The notes under the pieces were generated by a model. That model made no database searches, was not told the DNA's origin, and saw only the letters and a program-made list of their open reading frames with translations. The position numbers were made by a program, and so were the translations under genes. A DNA stretch of 64,000 nt, from positions 372,001 through 436,000 of the forward strand of contig NZ_JACIDY010000001.1 of assembly GCF_014196615.1 (NCBI RefSeq), written 5' to 3'. The stretch comes from Novosphingobium fluoreni (lineage in GTDB: Bacteria; Pseudomonadota; Alphaproteobacteria; Sphingomonadales; Sphingomonadaceae). Position 1 is the first letter of the stretch. Each line of letters begins with the position of its first letter. Below are positions 16,872-25,569 of this stretch, piece by piece.

Positions 16872-17660
16872 ATGTCCGGCATCATCAAGGTCGCCTCGTT
16901 CAACATCAACGGCATCAAGGCGCGCCTGCCGCGCTTGCTGGAGTGGCTGGAAGAAACCCGCCCCTCGGTCGCCTGCCTGCAGGAGATCAAGACACAGGAC
17001 GAAGGCTTTCCCGCCGCCGACTTCGAGAAGCTGGGCTACAAGGCCATCTGGCACGGCCAGAAGGGCTTCAACGGTGTGGCCATCCTGGCCGATGGCGAAC
17101 AGCCTGAGGAAATACAGCGCGGGCTGGAAGGTGAGCCCGAGGATGAGCACTCTCGCTATATCGAGGCGCAGGTGTTCGGCATTCGCGTGGCATGTATCTA
17201 CCTGCCCAACGGCAATCCGCAGCCTGGCCCCAAATTTGATTACAAGCTGCGTTGGATGGATCGGCTGCACGCGCGGATGAAGGCTATCGCGGCGGAGGAA
17301 GTGCCAGCGGTCGTCACCGGGGATTACAACGTCATCCCCACGGATCGCGACGTCTGGTCACCCCCCGCGATGGCGCCCGATGCGCTGATGCAGCCGGGAT
17401 CGCGGGACGCCTATTACCGCCTGATGCACGATGGCTGGACGGACGCGCTGGCCACGCACAATCCTCGCGGCGGGGTGTGGACGTTCTGGGATTATCAGGC
17501 AGGCGCATGGCAACGGGATCATGGCTTTCGCATCGATCACGCCTTGCTTTCGCCCGAACTGGCCGATCGCCTGGTGGCTAGCGGCGTGGACAAAGCACAC
17601 CGCGGGCGCGAGAAGGCCAGCGATCACGCGCCGGTCTGGGTGGCGTTGCGCGCCGCCTGA
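16872..17660 (+). CDS. xthA: Exodeoxyribonuclease III
   Basis: The 262-residue enzyme is an AP endonuclease/3'-5' exonuclease of base-excision repair. Motifs of the EEP phosphatase fold are intact: FNINGIKAR at the N-terminus, LQEIKTQDEGFP with the metal-binding Glu, the GDYNVIPTDRDVW block, HGFRIDHALLSP and SDHAPVW with the catalytic Asp-His pair. It starts 12 bases after erpA on the same strand, so the two may be co-transcribed. Confidence 0.95.
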   Translation: MSGIIKVASFNINGIKARLPRLLEWLEETRPSVACLQEIKTQDEGFPAADFEKLGYKAIWHGQKGFNGVAILADGEQPEEIQRGLEGEPEDEHSRYIEAQVFGIRVACIYLPNGNPQPGPKFDYKLRWMDRLHARMKAIAAEEVPAVVTGDYNVIPTDRDVWSPPAMAPDALMQPGSRDAYYRLMHDGWTDALATHNPRGGVWTFWDYQAGAWQRDHGFRIDHALLSPELADRLVASGVDKAHRGREKASDHAPVWVALRAA

Positions 17661-17699
17661 ACATCCGGCCGGCATAGCCGATCCGCTACGCTTGAGGCC

Positions 17700-18332
17700 T
17701 CAACGATAGAAGATGTGATTGTCCACGCGGGCAAGGCGGGTCAACCGCCAGCTGGGCGATACGCGGGCGGCGTGAAAATAGAGCGCGCCGGTCGCTTCGC
17801 TGCGCCACATCCCTTGATCGGCGATACGCGCGACCGCAACGGCCTCATGCCAGTCGGATGAGCTGGTGCGCACCGCAGGCATGCTCCGGCCCCTTACGAA
17901 TGAGAACTGGGACGGTTGGTAGACGACGCCGCAGTAGCTGCTGGGGAAGCGGCCGGACTTGGATCGATTCACGACAACGCGACCAACGGCCAGTTGGCCT
18001 TCCAGAGATTCGCCACGCGCTTCGAAATAGATCGCGCCAGCCAGGCAGCGCATCTCGTCGGAAAGATTTTGTCCGGTGGGCTGGGCATCGACGAGAGCGT
18101 CGAGCGATCCAGCGTGCGCTGCGGCTAGATTGTCACCCTCTTCGGCCTCAGTGCCAGCTTGTGGCAGCGCCTGGATGATCGGTCTGGAAATAAATTCAGT
18201 CGAAGCGGTCGGCGACACCAGGGTCGGGATCATCGCTTCTGCCGCTGCACCTGCTGCCCTTACGGTAAACAAGCCGGTTATCAGCGTTCCGGCCAGCGCA
18301 ACCGCGCTAGCCAAACGGACTTTTCGTAACAT
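17700..18332 (-). CDS. SleB-type cell wall hydrolase
   Basis: The 210-residue protein has an N-terminal signal or anchor helix (about 7-28), a linker, and a Hydrolase_2 (SleB/CwlJ) domain from about residue 90: LAGAIYFEARGES with the catalytic Glu, QLAVGRVVVNR, YCGVVYQPSQFSFV and GALYFHAARVSPSW. The family cleaves peptidoglycan as a lytic transglycosylase. It is expected in the periplasm. The gene is alone on its strand here; the 190 bases before it and DUF1491 show nothing specific. Confidence 0.88.
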   Translation of the reverse strand: MLRKVRLASAVALAGTLITGLFTVRAAGAAAEAMIPTLVSPTASTEFISRPIIQALPQAGTEAEEGDNLAAAHAGSLDALVDAQPTGQNLSDEMRCLAGAIYFEARGESLEGQLAVGRVVVNRSKSGRFPSSYCGVVYQPSQFSFVRGRSMPAVRTSSSDWHEAVAVARIADQGMWRSEATGALYFHAARVSPSWRLTRLARVDNHIFYR

Positions 18333-18521
18333 TCAAGGCGTTCAAAAAGCGGCGAGCATCCGTCGCATGCGGGAACTGTTTGTTCCTGAAGCACGTTGAT
18401 TGAACGTGCACGCCTGCCGATGGCCCTCCGTCTGCGTGCTAGCTGGTGCGCTGAATTGCGCTGCCGGCCGCTTCCGCGTGTGAGCGACGGCGCGGATGGC
18501 CTACCGCAGTTGCGAAGTCAA

Positions 18522-18860
18522 TCAGCTTTCAATTGGACCGGCGATGAAGCGTTCGGGGTTTTCGACGTCCAGTTCCACGATCCACAGGTCAGGGTCCTGA
18601 TGTCGCCTGCGATTCAGGTACTCGCCGAAAGCAGCAGGATCATCGGCGGTCTCGGCTTTGGCCTGCGACCATCCCCGCGTACCATCCGGCTGTGGCGCTA
18701 TCTCGTAAGCTATTGAAAGAGAACCGCGATTCGTTAAGATCAGCATCAAGGTTCCAGCGTCCCGTTCACCCCTGGCCAATACGGTCGCGAAGCCCCCTTC
18801 GGCTTGAACCTGGCGGATCAGGCCGGACACCGTGATATGGGTGGGAGGGCGCATCGGCAA
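18522..18860 (-). CDS. DUF1491 family protein
   Basis: The 112-residue protein matches the alphaproteobacterial DUF1491 family, whose opening pattern (IRQVQAEGGFATVLARGERDAGTLML) and closing DPDLWIVELDVENPERF are visible. No function is known. It has no signal or membrane helix, so it should be cytosolic. It follows the thioesterase gene by 8 bases and is the last gene of the leftward cluster starting at hpf-ptsN. Confidence 0.8.
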   Translation of the reverse strand: MPMRPPTHITVSGLIRQVQAEGGFATVLARGERDAGTLMLILTNRGSLSIAYEIAPQPDGTRGWSQAKAETADDPAAFGEYLNRRRHQDPDLWIVELDVENPERFIAGPIES

Positions 18861-18868
18861 TCTGGCGA

Positions 18869-19318
18869 TTAGACCGCCGAGTAACCCGGCAGGCCTGACA
18901 ACGCGATGCGCGAGCGCATGAACGTGCCGGTCCCGCGCCCCACTTCATCGCCTTCCTCGTCGATCAGGCGCGATTCGGCGACAAGGACACGACGCCGTCC
19001 GCTCACCCAGTGTCCCTCGGCAACAAGGGTGCCGCCGCGCACCGGCTTGCTGAGATGCAGGTTGAACGCCGTGGTCAAAAGAAAGCGATCCGTGACCAGC
19101 GAATTTGCGGCATAGAACGCCGCATCATCCAGCATCTTGAAATAGAGCGTGCCATGGGCCGCGCCAGCGGCATGGAAGACATCGGGCTCTACCTGGAAAA
19201 CGATCCGCGCGCGGCCCTCTGCCGTCACCGACAGCGTGGATTGAAACATCCGATTGATCGGCGCGGAGGCGTAAAGGCTCTCCAGCGCCCGCCAATGAAG
19301 CGCTGCTCCGGAGGTCAT
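18869..19318 (-). CDS. PaaI-type hotdog thioesterase
   Basis: The 149-residue protein has the hotdog-fold thioesterase pattern, with HAAGAAHGTLYFKMLDDAAFYAANS carrying the HGG-like and acidic catalytic region, and a beta-rich second half (GGTLVAEGHWVSGRRRVLVAESRLIDEEGDEVGRGTG). It probably hydrolyses acyl-CoA thioesters; the substrate cannot be inferred. The chosen ATG lies 16 bases beyond the ptsN stop; an upstream ATG would overlap ptsN by 26 bases. Confidence 0.82.
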   Translation of the reverse strand: MTSGAALHWRALESLYASAPINRMFQSTLSVTAEGRARIVFQVEPDVFHAAGAAHGTLYFKMLDDAAFYAANSLVTDRFLLTTAFNLHLSKPVRGGTLVAEGHWVSGRRRVLVAESRLIDEEGDEVGRGTGTFMRSRIALSGLPGYSAV

Positions 19319-19334
19319 ATCTGTCGATTCCGGT

Positions 19335-19811
19335 TCAGGCGGCGTCGCGGTCGATGACATCGGACAGCAGGCTATAGATGACGTCGGGCCCGGATGCCGA
19401 AACCAGTGCGGCATGCATCCGCTCATCACGCATCATCCGCGAAATCGCGGCCAGCGCGTGGAGATGAGTCGCACCCGCACCGTCCGGTGAGAGCAGACCG
19501 AACACGATATCGACCGGCATGCCATCGGCAGAATCGAAGTCGACCGGGCTATCGAGGCGAATAATCGCGGCAACCGGACGAACAAGGCCGGGCAGGCGAG
19601 CGTGGGGGATCGCCACCTGGCGGCCAAAACCGGTGCTACCCAGTTCCTCCCGCTCGACCACACGCTTTAGCACAAGATCTTGATCCAGCGCGTAAACGCG
19701 GGCGAACAGGGCAGCCAGGTGCGCCAGAATTGAGGCTTTGTCACCCACAGCCGTGTCGGTACCGCCAGCGATCGCGACGGCTTCAGGCAGAAGGGTGAAA
19801 AGAGCACTCAT
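19335..19811 (-). CDS. ptsN: PTS IIA-like nitrogen regulatory protein PtsN
   Basis: The 158-residue EIIA-Ntr protein contains the phosphorylatable histidine in GFGRQVAIPHARLPGL (about residue 70) and the DGMPVDIVFGLLSP core. It accepts phosphate from NPr in the nitrogen PTS and regulates potassium and carbon/nitrogen balance. In many proteobacteria ptsN is next to hpf and rpoN; here hpf precedes it with a hairpin in between, while rpoN is not present in the window. Confidence 0.93.
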   Translation of the reverse strand: MSALFTLLPEAVAIAGGTDTAVGDKASILAHLAALFARVYALDQDLVLKRVVEREELGSTGFGRQVAIPHARLPGLVRPVAAIIRLDSPVDFDSADGMPVDIVFGLLSPDGAGATHLHALAAISRMMRDERMHAALVSASGPDVIYSLLSDVIDRDAA

Positions 19812-19882
19812 TTTTCAGATTCTTCAGCTTCACGTCGGCGCCAGGTTAGCGCCGCCTTTGACAAAGGCCTGTTAACTGCGAA

Positions 19883-19905
19883 AACCCCCGACGAAGCCGG
19901 GGGTT
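19883..19905 (-). terminator. Hairpin between hpf and ptsN
   Basis: AACCCCCG and CGGGGGTT form a perfect 8-bp stem with a 7-base loop. On the minus strand it is followed by a short T-run, so it can act as a terminator or attenuator after hpf, before ptsN. The T-run is short (about four), so readthrough is likely. Confidence 0.6.
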
Positions 19906-19946
19906 CACTCTTTCAGCGATGAAAGCGTGAAAATCGCTGTTTGGGG

Positions 19947-20516
19947 TCAGGAAGGCTCGACCCAGCCGATCGAACCATCACCACGGCGGTAGACCATATT
20001 GTGCCGCCCGGTGCCAGCATTTTTGAACAGCAAAGCCGTGGTGTTGCGCAGATCGAGCATCATGACCGCATCCGAAACCGTGGCTTCCGGAACGTCAACG
20101 CGCGTTTCCGCGATCACCAGCGGCGCATCGGCCTCAACCTCTTCGTCATGCTGCTCGGCGCGCTCTTCGAAAATGGTGTAGGACGCATCTTCCGCCGCGT
20201 GAGCCTGATGGCTCTGGGCGCTGCGATCCACCAGGCGACGCTTGTAGCGGCGCAACTGCTTGTCGATCTTTTCGGCGGCCTGATCGAATGCGGGGTGGGC
20301 ATCTTGCGCGATACCGGTGCCCTTCAGAACCAGGTTCTGCATGACGTGCATGATGATATCGCACCGGAACGCACCCGCGGGTGCCTTGCCGAACGTGACG
20401 TGGCTGGAGAGGGCGCGGCTGAAATACTTCTCCACCATGGCGCTCAAACGATCGCTGGCATGAGTCTGCAGCGCCTCGCCCGTGTCGACCTGGTGGCCGG
20501 AAACGCGAATATCCAT
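19947..20516 (-). CDS. hpf: Ribosome hibernation promoting factor, long form
   Basis: The 189-residue protein is the long HPF: an N-terminal HPF/YfiA domain (MDIRVSGHQVDTG..., about 1-105), an acidic linker and a C-terminal dimerisation domain (about 130-185, with VVIAETR-like strand, DLRNTTALLFKNA and VYRRGDGSIGWVEP). Long HPF alone dimerises 70S ribosomes into inactive 100S particles in stationary phase. It starts 26 bases after dnaQ in the same direction, with an AAGGAGT ribosome site. Confidence 0.94.
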   Translation of the reverse strand: MDIRVSGHQVDTGEALQTHASDRLSAMVEKYFSRALSSHVTFGKAPAGAFRCDIIMHVMQNLVLKGTGIAQDAHPAFDQAAEKIDKQLRRYKRRLVDRSAQSHQAHAAEDASYTIFEERAEQHDEEVEADAPLVIAETRVDVPEATVSDAVMMLDLRNTTALLFKNAGTGRHNMVYRRGDGSIGWVEPS

Positions 20517-20542
20517 GGGCGTTGACTCCTTTCGGTTGATAA

Positions 20543-21226
20543 TCAGTTGGACCAGAGCGGCGTGTCCACCGTCGTCAGAAACGCTGCGTGGGCCGCCAGT
20601 TCCGCGGCACTGGCATTATGCGGGCGCGCTGGACGAACCGGCCGCTCGCGTATCTGCAAGGCTGGGCTGGTTGAAACGGCGATGATGTTCTCACTCACCA
20701 GTTCCAGCCCGATTTGGCGACCGCCCCGCAGCTCGACATAGACTTGCGCCAGCAGCTCTGCGTCGAGCAGCGCGCCGTGCAGGGTGCGATGGCTGCGATC
20801 GATGCCGTAACGTGTGCAAAGGGCATCCAGCGACAGCTTCGCGCCGGGATGACGCACGCGCGCCAGGGCCACCGTGTCGATCATGCGTGTACGGCAGACG
20901 GGCGGATGACCGCACAGCGCCAGTTCGGCATCCAGAAAGCCGAAATCGAAGCTGGCATTGTGCGCCACCAGTGGGCTGTCTTCCAGGAAGGCCAGCAGCT
21001 CTTCCAGGCGATCGCGGAACGGCGGCTTATCTGACAGGAATACGTCAGACAGGCCGTGCACCGCCTCGGCCTCCGCCGGCATCGTACGACCCGGATTGAA
21101 GTAGGCATGGAATGTACGGCCAGTGGTGACCCGGTTGAACATTTCGATGCAGCCGATCTCTACCAGCCTGTCTCCCGTCTTGGGATCGAGGCCGGTCGTC
21201 TCAGTATCGAAAATGATCTCTCGCAT
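20543..21226 (-). CDS. dnaQ: DNA polymerase III epsilon subunit (proofreading exonuclease)
   Basis: The 227-residue protein has the DEDDh exonuclease motifs: FDTETTGLDP (Exo I), VAHNASFDFGFLDAEL (Exo II) and LHGALLDAELLAQVYVEL (Exo III). The C-terminal part binds the polymerase alpha subunit. ATG 21226 is preferred to an in-frame GTG two codons upstream because family members begin MREIIFD. The gap to coaE is about 48 bases. It is part of the origin-adjacent leftward operon. Confidence 0.94.
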   Translation of the reverse strand: MREIIFDTETTGLDPKTGDRLVEIGCIEMFNRVTTGRTFHAYFNPGRTMPAEAEAVHGLSDVFLSDKPPFRDRLEELLAFLEDSPLVAHNASFDFGFLDAELALCGHPPVCRTRMIDTVALARVRHPGAKLSLDALCTRYGIDRSHRTLHGALLDAELLAQVYVELRGGRQIGLELVSENIIAVSTSPALQIRERPVRPARPHNASAAELAAHAAFLTTVDTPLWSN

Positions 21227-21274
21227 TCCCACTCATATCGACCCGCCGCCAGCGCGACGCAAGGGCCGTGGCCG

Positions 21275-21889
21275 CTAAACCTGCGTTACAAAGGCTTGCA
21301 CCATCGCCGTCACGGCCGCGCGGGTGCTTTCGAGGTCTGTGCCGGTATCGATCACGAAATCGGCTTGCGCCCGCTTTTGCGCATCCGGGACCTGCAGCGT
21401 CAGGATTTGCTCGAATTTCTCGGGCGTCATCCCGGGACGGGCCAATACGCGAGCCCGCTGGGCCTGCGCCGGGGCGGAGACGACGATCACGCCGTCCAAT
21501 CCTTTCGCCCCGGTCTTTTCGAACAGCAGCGGGATATCGAACACGACCAGCGCTTGCTCGGCATGTTCATTCAGGAACTCGGTCCGCATCTGCGCCACGC
21601 CAGGATGGACGATGCGCTCCAGCGCGCGCAGCCGTTCCGGCTCACCGAAGACGAGTGCGCCCAGCTTTGTCCGATCGACACCTGCGGGGCCGGTGGTACC
21701 GGGAAACTCCGCCTCGATCGCGGGTAAAAGCGCTCCGCCCGGGCCTTGAAGCACATGCACCGCGGCATCGGCGTCGAACACAGGCACGCCTAGTTCGCGC
21801 AACATGGTGGCGACGGTGGACTTCCCCATGCCGATCGAGCCGGTGAGACCCAATATCCGTGGCCGAGTCCGCGGCTTTGCAATGCTCAT
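21275..21889 (-). CDS. coaE: Dephospho-CoA kinase
   Basis: The 204-residue kinase catalyses the last step of coenzyme A synthesis. The P-loop GSIGMGKST (about 17-25), the DADAAVH motif, ERIVHPGV and the FDIPLLFE strand are conserved. The start overlaps the aroE stop (ATGA), indicating translational coupling. Confidence 0.94.
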   Translation of the reverse strand: MSIAKPRTRPRILGLTGSIGMGKSTVATMLRELGVPVFDADAAVHVLQGPGGALLPAIEAEFPGTTGPAGVDRTKLGALVFGEPERLRALERIVHPGVAQMRTEFLNEHAEQALVVFDIPLLFEKTGAKGLDGVIVVSAPAQAQRARVLARPGMTPEKFEQILTLQVPDAQKRAQADFVIDTGTDLESTRAAVTAMVQAFVTQV

Positions 21890-22704
21890 TGCGGGGCATC
21901 CTGGAGGATATGCGCCCGCAATGCGGCATCTTGGTCCCTAGGTGGTTTCACGCCAAAAAAGCGCGCGAAGGCGATGTCAGCCTGGCCGATCAGCATGGCA
22001 AGCCCGTCGATCGCTTCCAGTTCGCGCATGCGCGCCTCCTTCAGCAGCGTGGTCTCGAGCGGCGTGGTGACGATATCATAGACGACACCGTGATCGGCCA
22101 CGTCATCCAGCACGTGGGGCAGGGGCGGGTGCCCTGTCATGCCCAAGGCCGAAGTGTTCACCAGCAGGTCCGCGATCGGAACCTGCTCACCCAGACCGTA
22201 GGCCTGGCCGGGCAAACCGAACTCTTCCAGCAACGCGGCGGCCTTTTCATGGTTCCGGTTCTGGACCGAGACCCAGGCCACCCCCGCCTCGGCCAAGGCG
22301 GCCAGCACGGCCCGAGCCGCGCCTCCAGCGCCGATCACGGTCACCGCCTCGAACTGCCGACCCGCGAGCGGCTCCATGAAGCCGGGCGCGTCGGTGTTGA
22401 AGCCGGTCAGCCGGCCGTTCGCATCGCGCAGGACTGTGTTCACCGCGCCGATCCGCGCCGCCAGCGGCTCCACTGAATCGAGCAAGGGGAGCACCGCCTG
22501 TTTGTGCGGCATCGTGACGTTGCAGCCGCGCCAGTTGGCATTATCGCGCCGCAGGGCGATATATTCGGGAAGGTCGGCCATCGCGACATGGCAACGGTCA
22601 TACGCACCGGAAAGCCCCAGCTGCTCCAGCCAATATCCGTGGATCGCGGGCGACTTCGACTGAGCGATGGGATCGCCGATCACTTCTGCCCAGGGCTGGT
22701 TCAC
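21886..22704 (-). CDS. aroE: Shikimate 5-dehydrogenase
   Basis: The 272-residue enzyme reduces 3-dehydroshikimate with NADPH in aromatic amino acid synthesis. Substrate motifs IGDPIAQSKSPAIHGYWL and NVTMPHKQ (catalytic Lys) and the nucleotide-binding loop GAGGAARAVL are all present. I take a GTG start that overlaps the maf stop codon by four bases (GTGA); longer in-frame readings upstream lie inside maf and have no family resemblance. Confidence 0.93.
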   Translation of the reverse strand: MNQPWAEVIGDPIAQSKSPAIHGYWLEQLGLSGAYDRCHVAMADLPEYIALRRDNANWRGCNVTMPHKQAVLPLLDSVEPLAARIGAVNTVLRDANGRLTGFNTDAPGFMEPLAGRQFEAVTVIGAGGAARAVLAALAEAGVAWVSVQNRNHEKAAALLEEFGLPGQAYGLGEQVPIADLLVNTSALGMTGHPPLPHVLDDVADHGVVYDIVTTPLETTLLKEARMRELEAIDGLAMLIGQADIAFARFFGVKPPRDQDAALRAHILQDAPQ

Positions 22705-23288
22705 GCCGGCATCTCCCCCAGGTTTCGCAGGAAGCCAAGGACCGACAGCAAAGGCATGCCCAGGATGGTGAAGTAATCGCCCTCGACGGAGCTGAACAGC
22801 TGGACACCGCGCGCTTCGATCCGGAAAACGCCCACGCATCCGGCGACGGCGGGCCACTCGTGGTCCAGGTATTCGGTGATGAAGGCGTCGGACAAGTCGC
22901 GCACATGGAGCAAGGCCACCTTCGCCTCTTCAGCCAGCACGCCCCGATCGCGCACGATGGCAGCCGCGCTGTGCAGCTGAAGCACCTTGCCGGAGAAGAA
23001 GCGCAAGTGCCGGGCGGCAGCCTCGCGGCTCTCCGGCTTGTCGAAGCGTTGCCCGTCACACACCACCAGGGAATCGCTTCCCAGAACCAGTTCGCCCGGG
23101 CGGACGGCGGCGACGGCCCGCGCTTTGGCGCGAGACAGAGCAAGCGCTACTTCGCCGGGCGTAGCATCCGTGCCCAGGCCAGCCTCTACCGCCCGCTCGT
23201 CCAGATGGGCGGGCACTACGGTGAAAGCGACCCCGGCCGCCTCCAGCATGGCTTGGCGCGAGGCGCTCTTGGATGCGAGAACGATCAT
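22701..23288 (-). CDS. maf: Maf family nucleotide pyrophosphatase
   Basis: The 195-residue protein shows the Maf signature ILASKSASRQAMLEAAG, the LGSDSLVVCDG substrate loop, and RGVQLFSSVEGDYFTILGMPL near the end. Maf proteins hydrolyse non-canonical or modified nucleoside triphosphates and can affect division. The start overlaps the stop of the upstream PPSR gene (ATGA). Confidence 0.92.
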   Translation of the reverse strand: MIVLASKSASRQAMLEAAGVAFTVVPAHLDERAVEAGLGTDATPGEVALALSRAKARAVAAVRPGELVLGSDSLVVCDGQRFDKPESREAAARHLRFFSGKVLQLHSAAAIVRDRGVLAEEAKVALLHVRDLSDAFITEYLDHEWPAVAGCVGVFRIEARGVQLFSSVEGDYFTILGMPLLSVLGFLRNLGEMPA

Positions 23289-24130
23289 ATCGGCCGTGGT
23301 CCTTGCGGACCTTGCTCGCCCGTCGCCTGTCTTTCGTTGAACAAGTTGATCACCGCTGCCGCCGTTTCCTCGATCGAACGGCGGGTGACGTCAATCACCG
23401 GCCACGAGTTGTCCGCGAACATGCGCCGCGCAAACTTCAATTCGCTCTCCACCTTGTCCTGATCGACGTAATCGGTGTCGGGCGACTGGCTGAGCGAGAG
23501 CAAGCGGTTACGGCGGATCTGGATCAACCGCTCGGGCGCGGTCGTCAGCCCCACAACCAGCGGGCGCCGGAGGCCGAACAGGGACGGGGGCGGCGGACTT
23601 TCGACCACGATCGGTATGTTCGCCACCTTGTACCCGCGATTGGCGAGATAGATGCTCGTCGGCGTCTTGGACGATCGGGAAACCCCCGCCAGCACGATAT
23701 CGGCTTCCTCCCAATCTTCCCAAGCGATGCCATCATCGTGGGCGATGGTGAATTGGATCGCATCGACGCGCGCGAAGTAGGCCTCGTCCAAACGGTGCTG
23801 GCGGCCGACGCGGCCTTTCGCTTCTTGCCCCAGCAGGTCTTCCAGCGCGTCCGTCACCCCGTCCAGTACGGCGATTGCCGGCAAGCCGAGCACCTGGCAA
23901 CGCGCTTCCAGTTTCCCGCGTGTCTCGTCATTGACCAGCGTGAAGAATACCAGGCCCGGGTTTGCCGCGATCTCACCGATGATCCGATCGAGATGCTGCT
24001 GGGATCGCACCATCGGCCAAAAGTGGCGCACGACGTCGGTATCGTCGAACTGCGCCAGCGCCGCTTTGGCGATCATCTCCAGCGTTTCGCCGGTGGAGTC
24101 CGATAGAAGGTGAAGGTGGAAGCGCGCCAT
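23285..24130 (-). CDS. ppsR: Pyruvate, phosphate dikinase/PEP synthase regulatory protein (DUF299)
   Basis: The 281-residue bifunctional kinase/pyrophosphorylase controls PPDK or PEP synthase by reversible threonine phosphorylation. Features: FHLHLLSDSTGETLE at the N-terminus, the P-loop-like GVSRSSKTPTSIYLA (about 150-165), and NIPIVVESPPPPSLF. ATG 24130 is used; in-frame extension runs into the origin region and lacks similarity. It is the first gene of the leftward operon and, with hemE on the other side, brackets the probable oriC, an arrangement known from Caulobacter and Rickettsia. Confidence 0.92.
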   Translation of the reverse strand: MARFHLHLLSDSTGETLEMIAKAALAQFDDTDVVRHFWPMVRSQQHLDRIIGEIAANPGLVFFTLVNDETRGKLEARCQVLGLPAIAVLDGVTDALEDLLGQEAKGRVGRQHRLDEAYFARVDAIQFTIAHDDGIAWEDWEEADIVLAGVSRSSKTPTSIYLANRGYKVANIPIVVESPPPPSLFGLRRPLVVGLTTAPERLIQIRRNRLLSLSQSPDTDYVDQDKVESELKFARRMFADNSWPVIDVTRRSIEETAAAVINLFNERQATGEQGPQGPRPI

Positions 24131-24511
24131 GGATGGTATCTGCGAACCCCTGCCGTTCGGTACTTCGAAGCGGGTATCGACCCGTGTGCCAACCGGTGCC
24201 GCGAACCCTGTGGATAGCGTCCGCATAAACCACGGGATAGAACCGGTGACAACTCGCAACGCCGGTTTCACCCCCACTACCGGCCTTCTTGCCCTCGGCT
24301 TGTGGACAGGGCAGCCCTGTTCTCGACAGGCTGGGGATAAGGCGAACAACCATTGCTTGACCCAACCAGGGTGGGGAGTCGCTGCCCCAGCGCAGGGCTG
24401 TTCATCGCGGTACAAATCGGGCAAGGGCCCGCCGTCCCCAGTATCCACAGGGCCAACAGACTCCATCATCCTACTTTAAGACTCTTATTTATTTAGTGAG
24501 GTCTAGCCGCG
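24131..24511. other. oriC: Probable chromosomal replication origin (oriC)
   Basis: This 381-bp gene-free interval between ppsR and hemE carries four DnaA-box-like 9-mers: TGTGGATAG (24209-24217), TGTGGACAG (24301-24309), TGGGGATAA (24332-24340) and GTATCCACA (24441-24449, opposite orientation), each one or two mismatches from TGTGGATAA/TTATCCACA. An AT-rich stretch at about 24471-24497 next to hemE could be the unwinding element. Three GANTC (CcrM methylation) sites fall at 24376, 24459 and 24480. The position matches Caulobacter Cori. Divergent promoters for ppsR and hemE must also lie here, but I could not place them. Confidence 0.8.
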
Positions 24512-25537
24512 ATGCCCGGAACTCTCCTGAACGTGCTCAAGGGCGAGAACATAAAACCACGGCCGGTGTGGCTGATGCGCCAGGCCGGACGATACCTTCC
24601 CGAGTACCGTGCCTTGCGGGCGGAGAAGGGCGGTTTCCTGGCGCTGGTGTACGATAGCGATGCGGCAGCCGAGATCACGCTGCAGCCGATCCACCGCTTC
24701 GGTTTCGACGGCGCGATCTTGTTTTCCGATATCCTGATCGTGCCCTACGCGATGGGGCAGGACCTGGCGTTCCTGGCGGGCGAGGGGCCGCGCCTGTCTC
24801 CCCGCTTGGCCGATGCGACGCTTGCCAGCCTGGACGCGGTACCGGGGCGGCTGTCGCCTATCTACGAAACGGTGGCAAAGGTGCGCGCGGCCCTCGGCCA
24901 GGAAACCACCTTGCTGGGTTTCGCTGGCAGCCCCTGGACCGTGGCGACCTACATGGTGGCAGGAGAAGGCAGCCGCGATCAGCATGAGACCCGCGCGATG
25001 GCCTATGCCGATCAGGCCGGCTTCCAGGCGATCATCGATGCCGTGACCGAAGTGACCATCACTTACCTGAGCGGACAGATCGAGGCTGGGGCCGAAGCGG
25101 TGCAGCTGTTCGATTCCTGGTCCGGCACCCTGGCACCTGCCGAGTTCGAGCGCTGGGTGATCGCTCCCAACGCCCGGATTGCCGAGGCCATCCACCAACG
25201 TCACCCGGGCGTTCCGGTCATCGGTTTCCCCAAGGGCGCGGGAGAGAAGCTTCTCGCCTATGCGCGCGAAACCGGCGTCGATGCCGTCGGCGTGGACGAG
25301 ACGATCGACCCGATCTGGGCCGCAAGGGAACTGCCGGCCGGCATGCCCGTCCAAGGCAATCTCGATCCGCTGCTACTACTGGCGGGGGGAGAGGAACTGG
25401 ATCGGCAGGCCCGCCGCATTCTCGATACCTTCGCCGATCGGCCCCATGTGTTCAACCTGGGCCATGGTATCGGCCAGCATACCCCGATTGCCCATGTGGA
25501 ACGCCTGCTCGCCACCGTCCGTGCCTGGCAGGGCTGA
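24512..25537 (+). CDS. hemE: Uroporphyrinogen decarboxylase
   Basis: The 341-residue enzyme converts uroporphyrinogen III to coproporphyrinogen III in haem synthesis. The family hallmark RPVWLMRQAGRYLPEYR lies near residue 20, followed by ILFSDILIVPYAMG, GFAGSPWTVATYM and FNLGHGI near the C-terminus. A GAGG precedes the ATG by 10 bases. It opens the rightward set hemE-hemJ. Confidence 0.96.
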   Translation: MPGTLLNVLKGENIKPRPVWLMRQAGRYLPEYRALRAEKGGFLALVYDSDAAAEITLQPIHRFGFDGAILFSDILIVPYAMGQDLAFLAGEGPRLSPRLADATLASLDAVPGRLSPIYETVAKVRAALGQETTLLGFAGSPWTVATYMVAGEGSRDQHETRAMAYADQAGFQAIIDAVTEVTITYLSGQIEAGAEAVQLFDSWSGTLAPAEFERWVIAPNARIAEAIHQRHPGVPVIGFPKGAGEKLLAYARETGVDAVGVDETIDPIWAARELPAGMPVQGNLDPLLLLAGGEELDRQARRILDTFADRPHVFNLGHGIGQHTPIAHVERLLATVRAWQG

Positions 25538-25569
25538 CGGGGCCGTTCAATCGCGCTAGGGACACGTTT

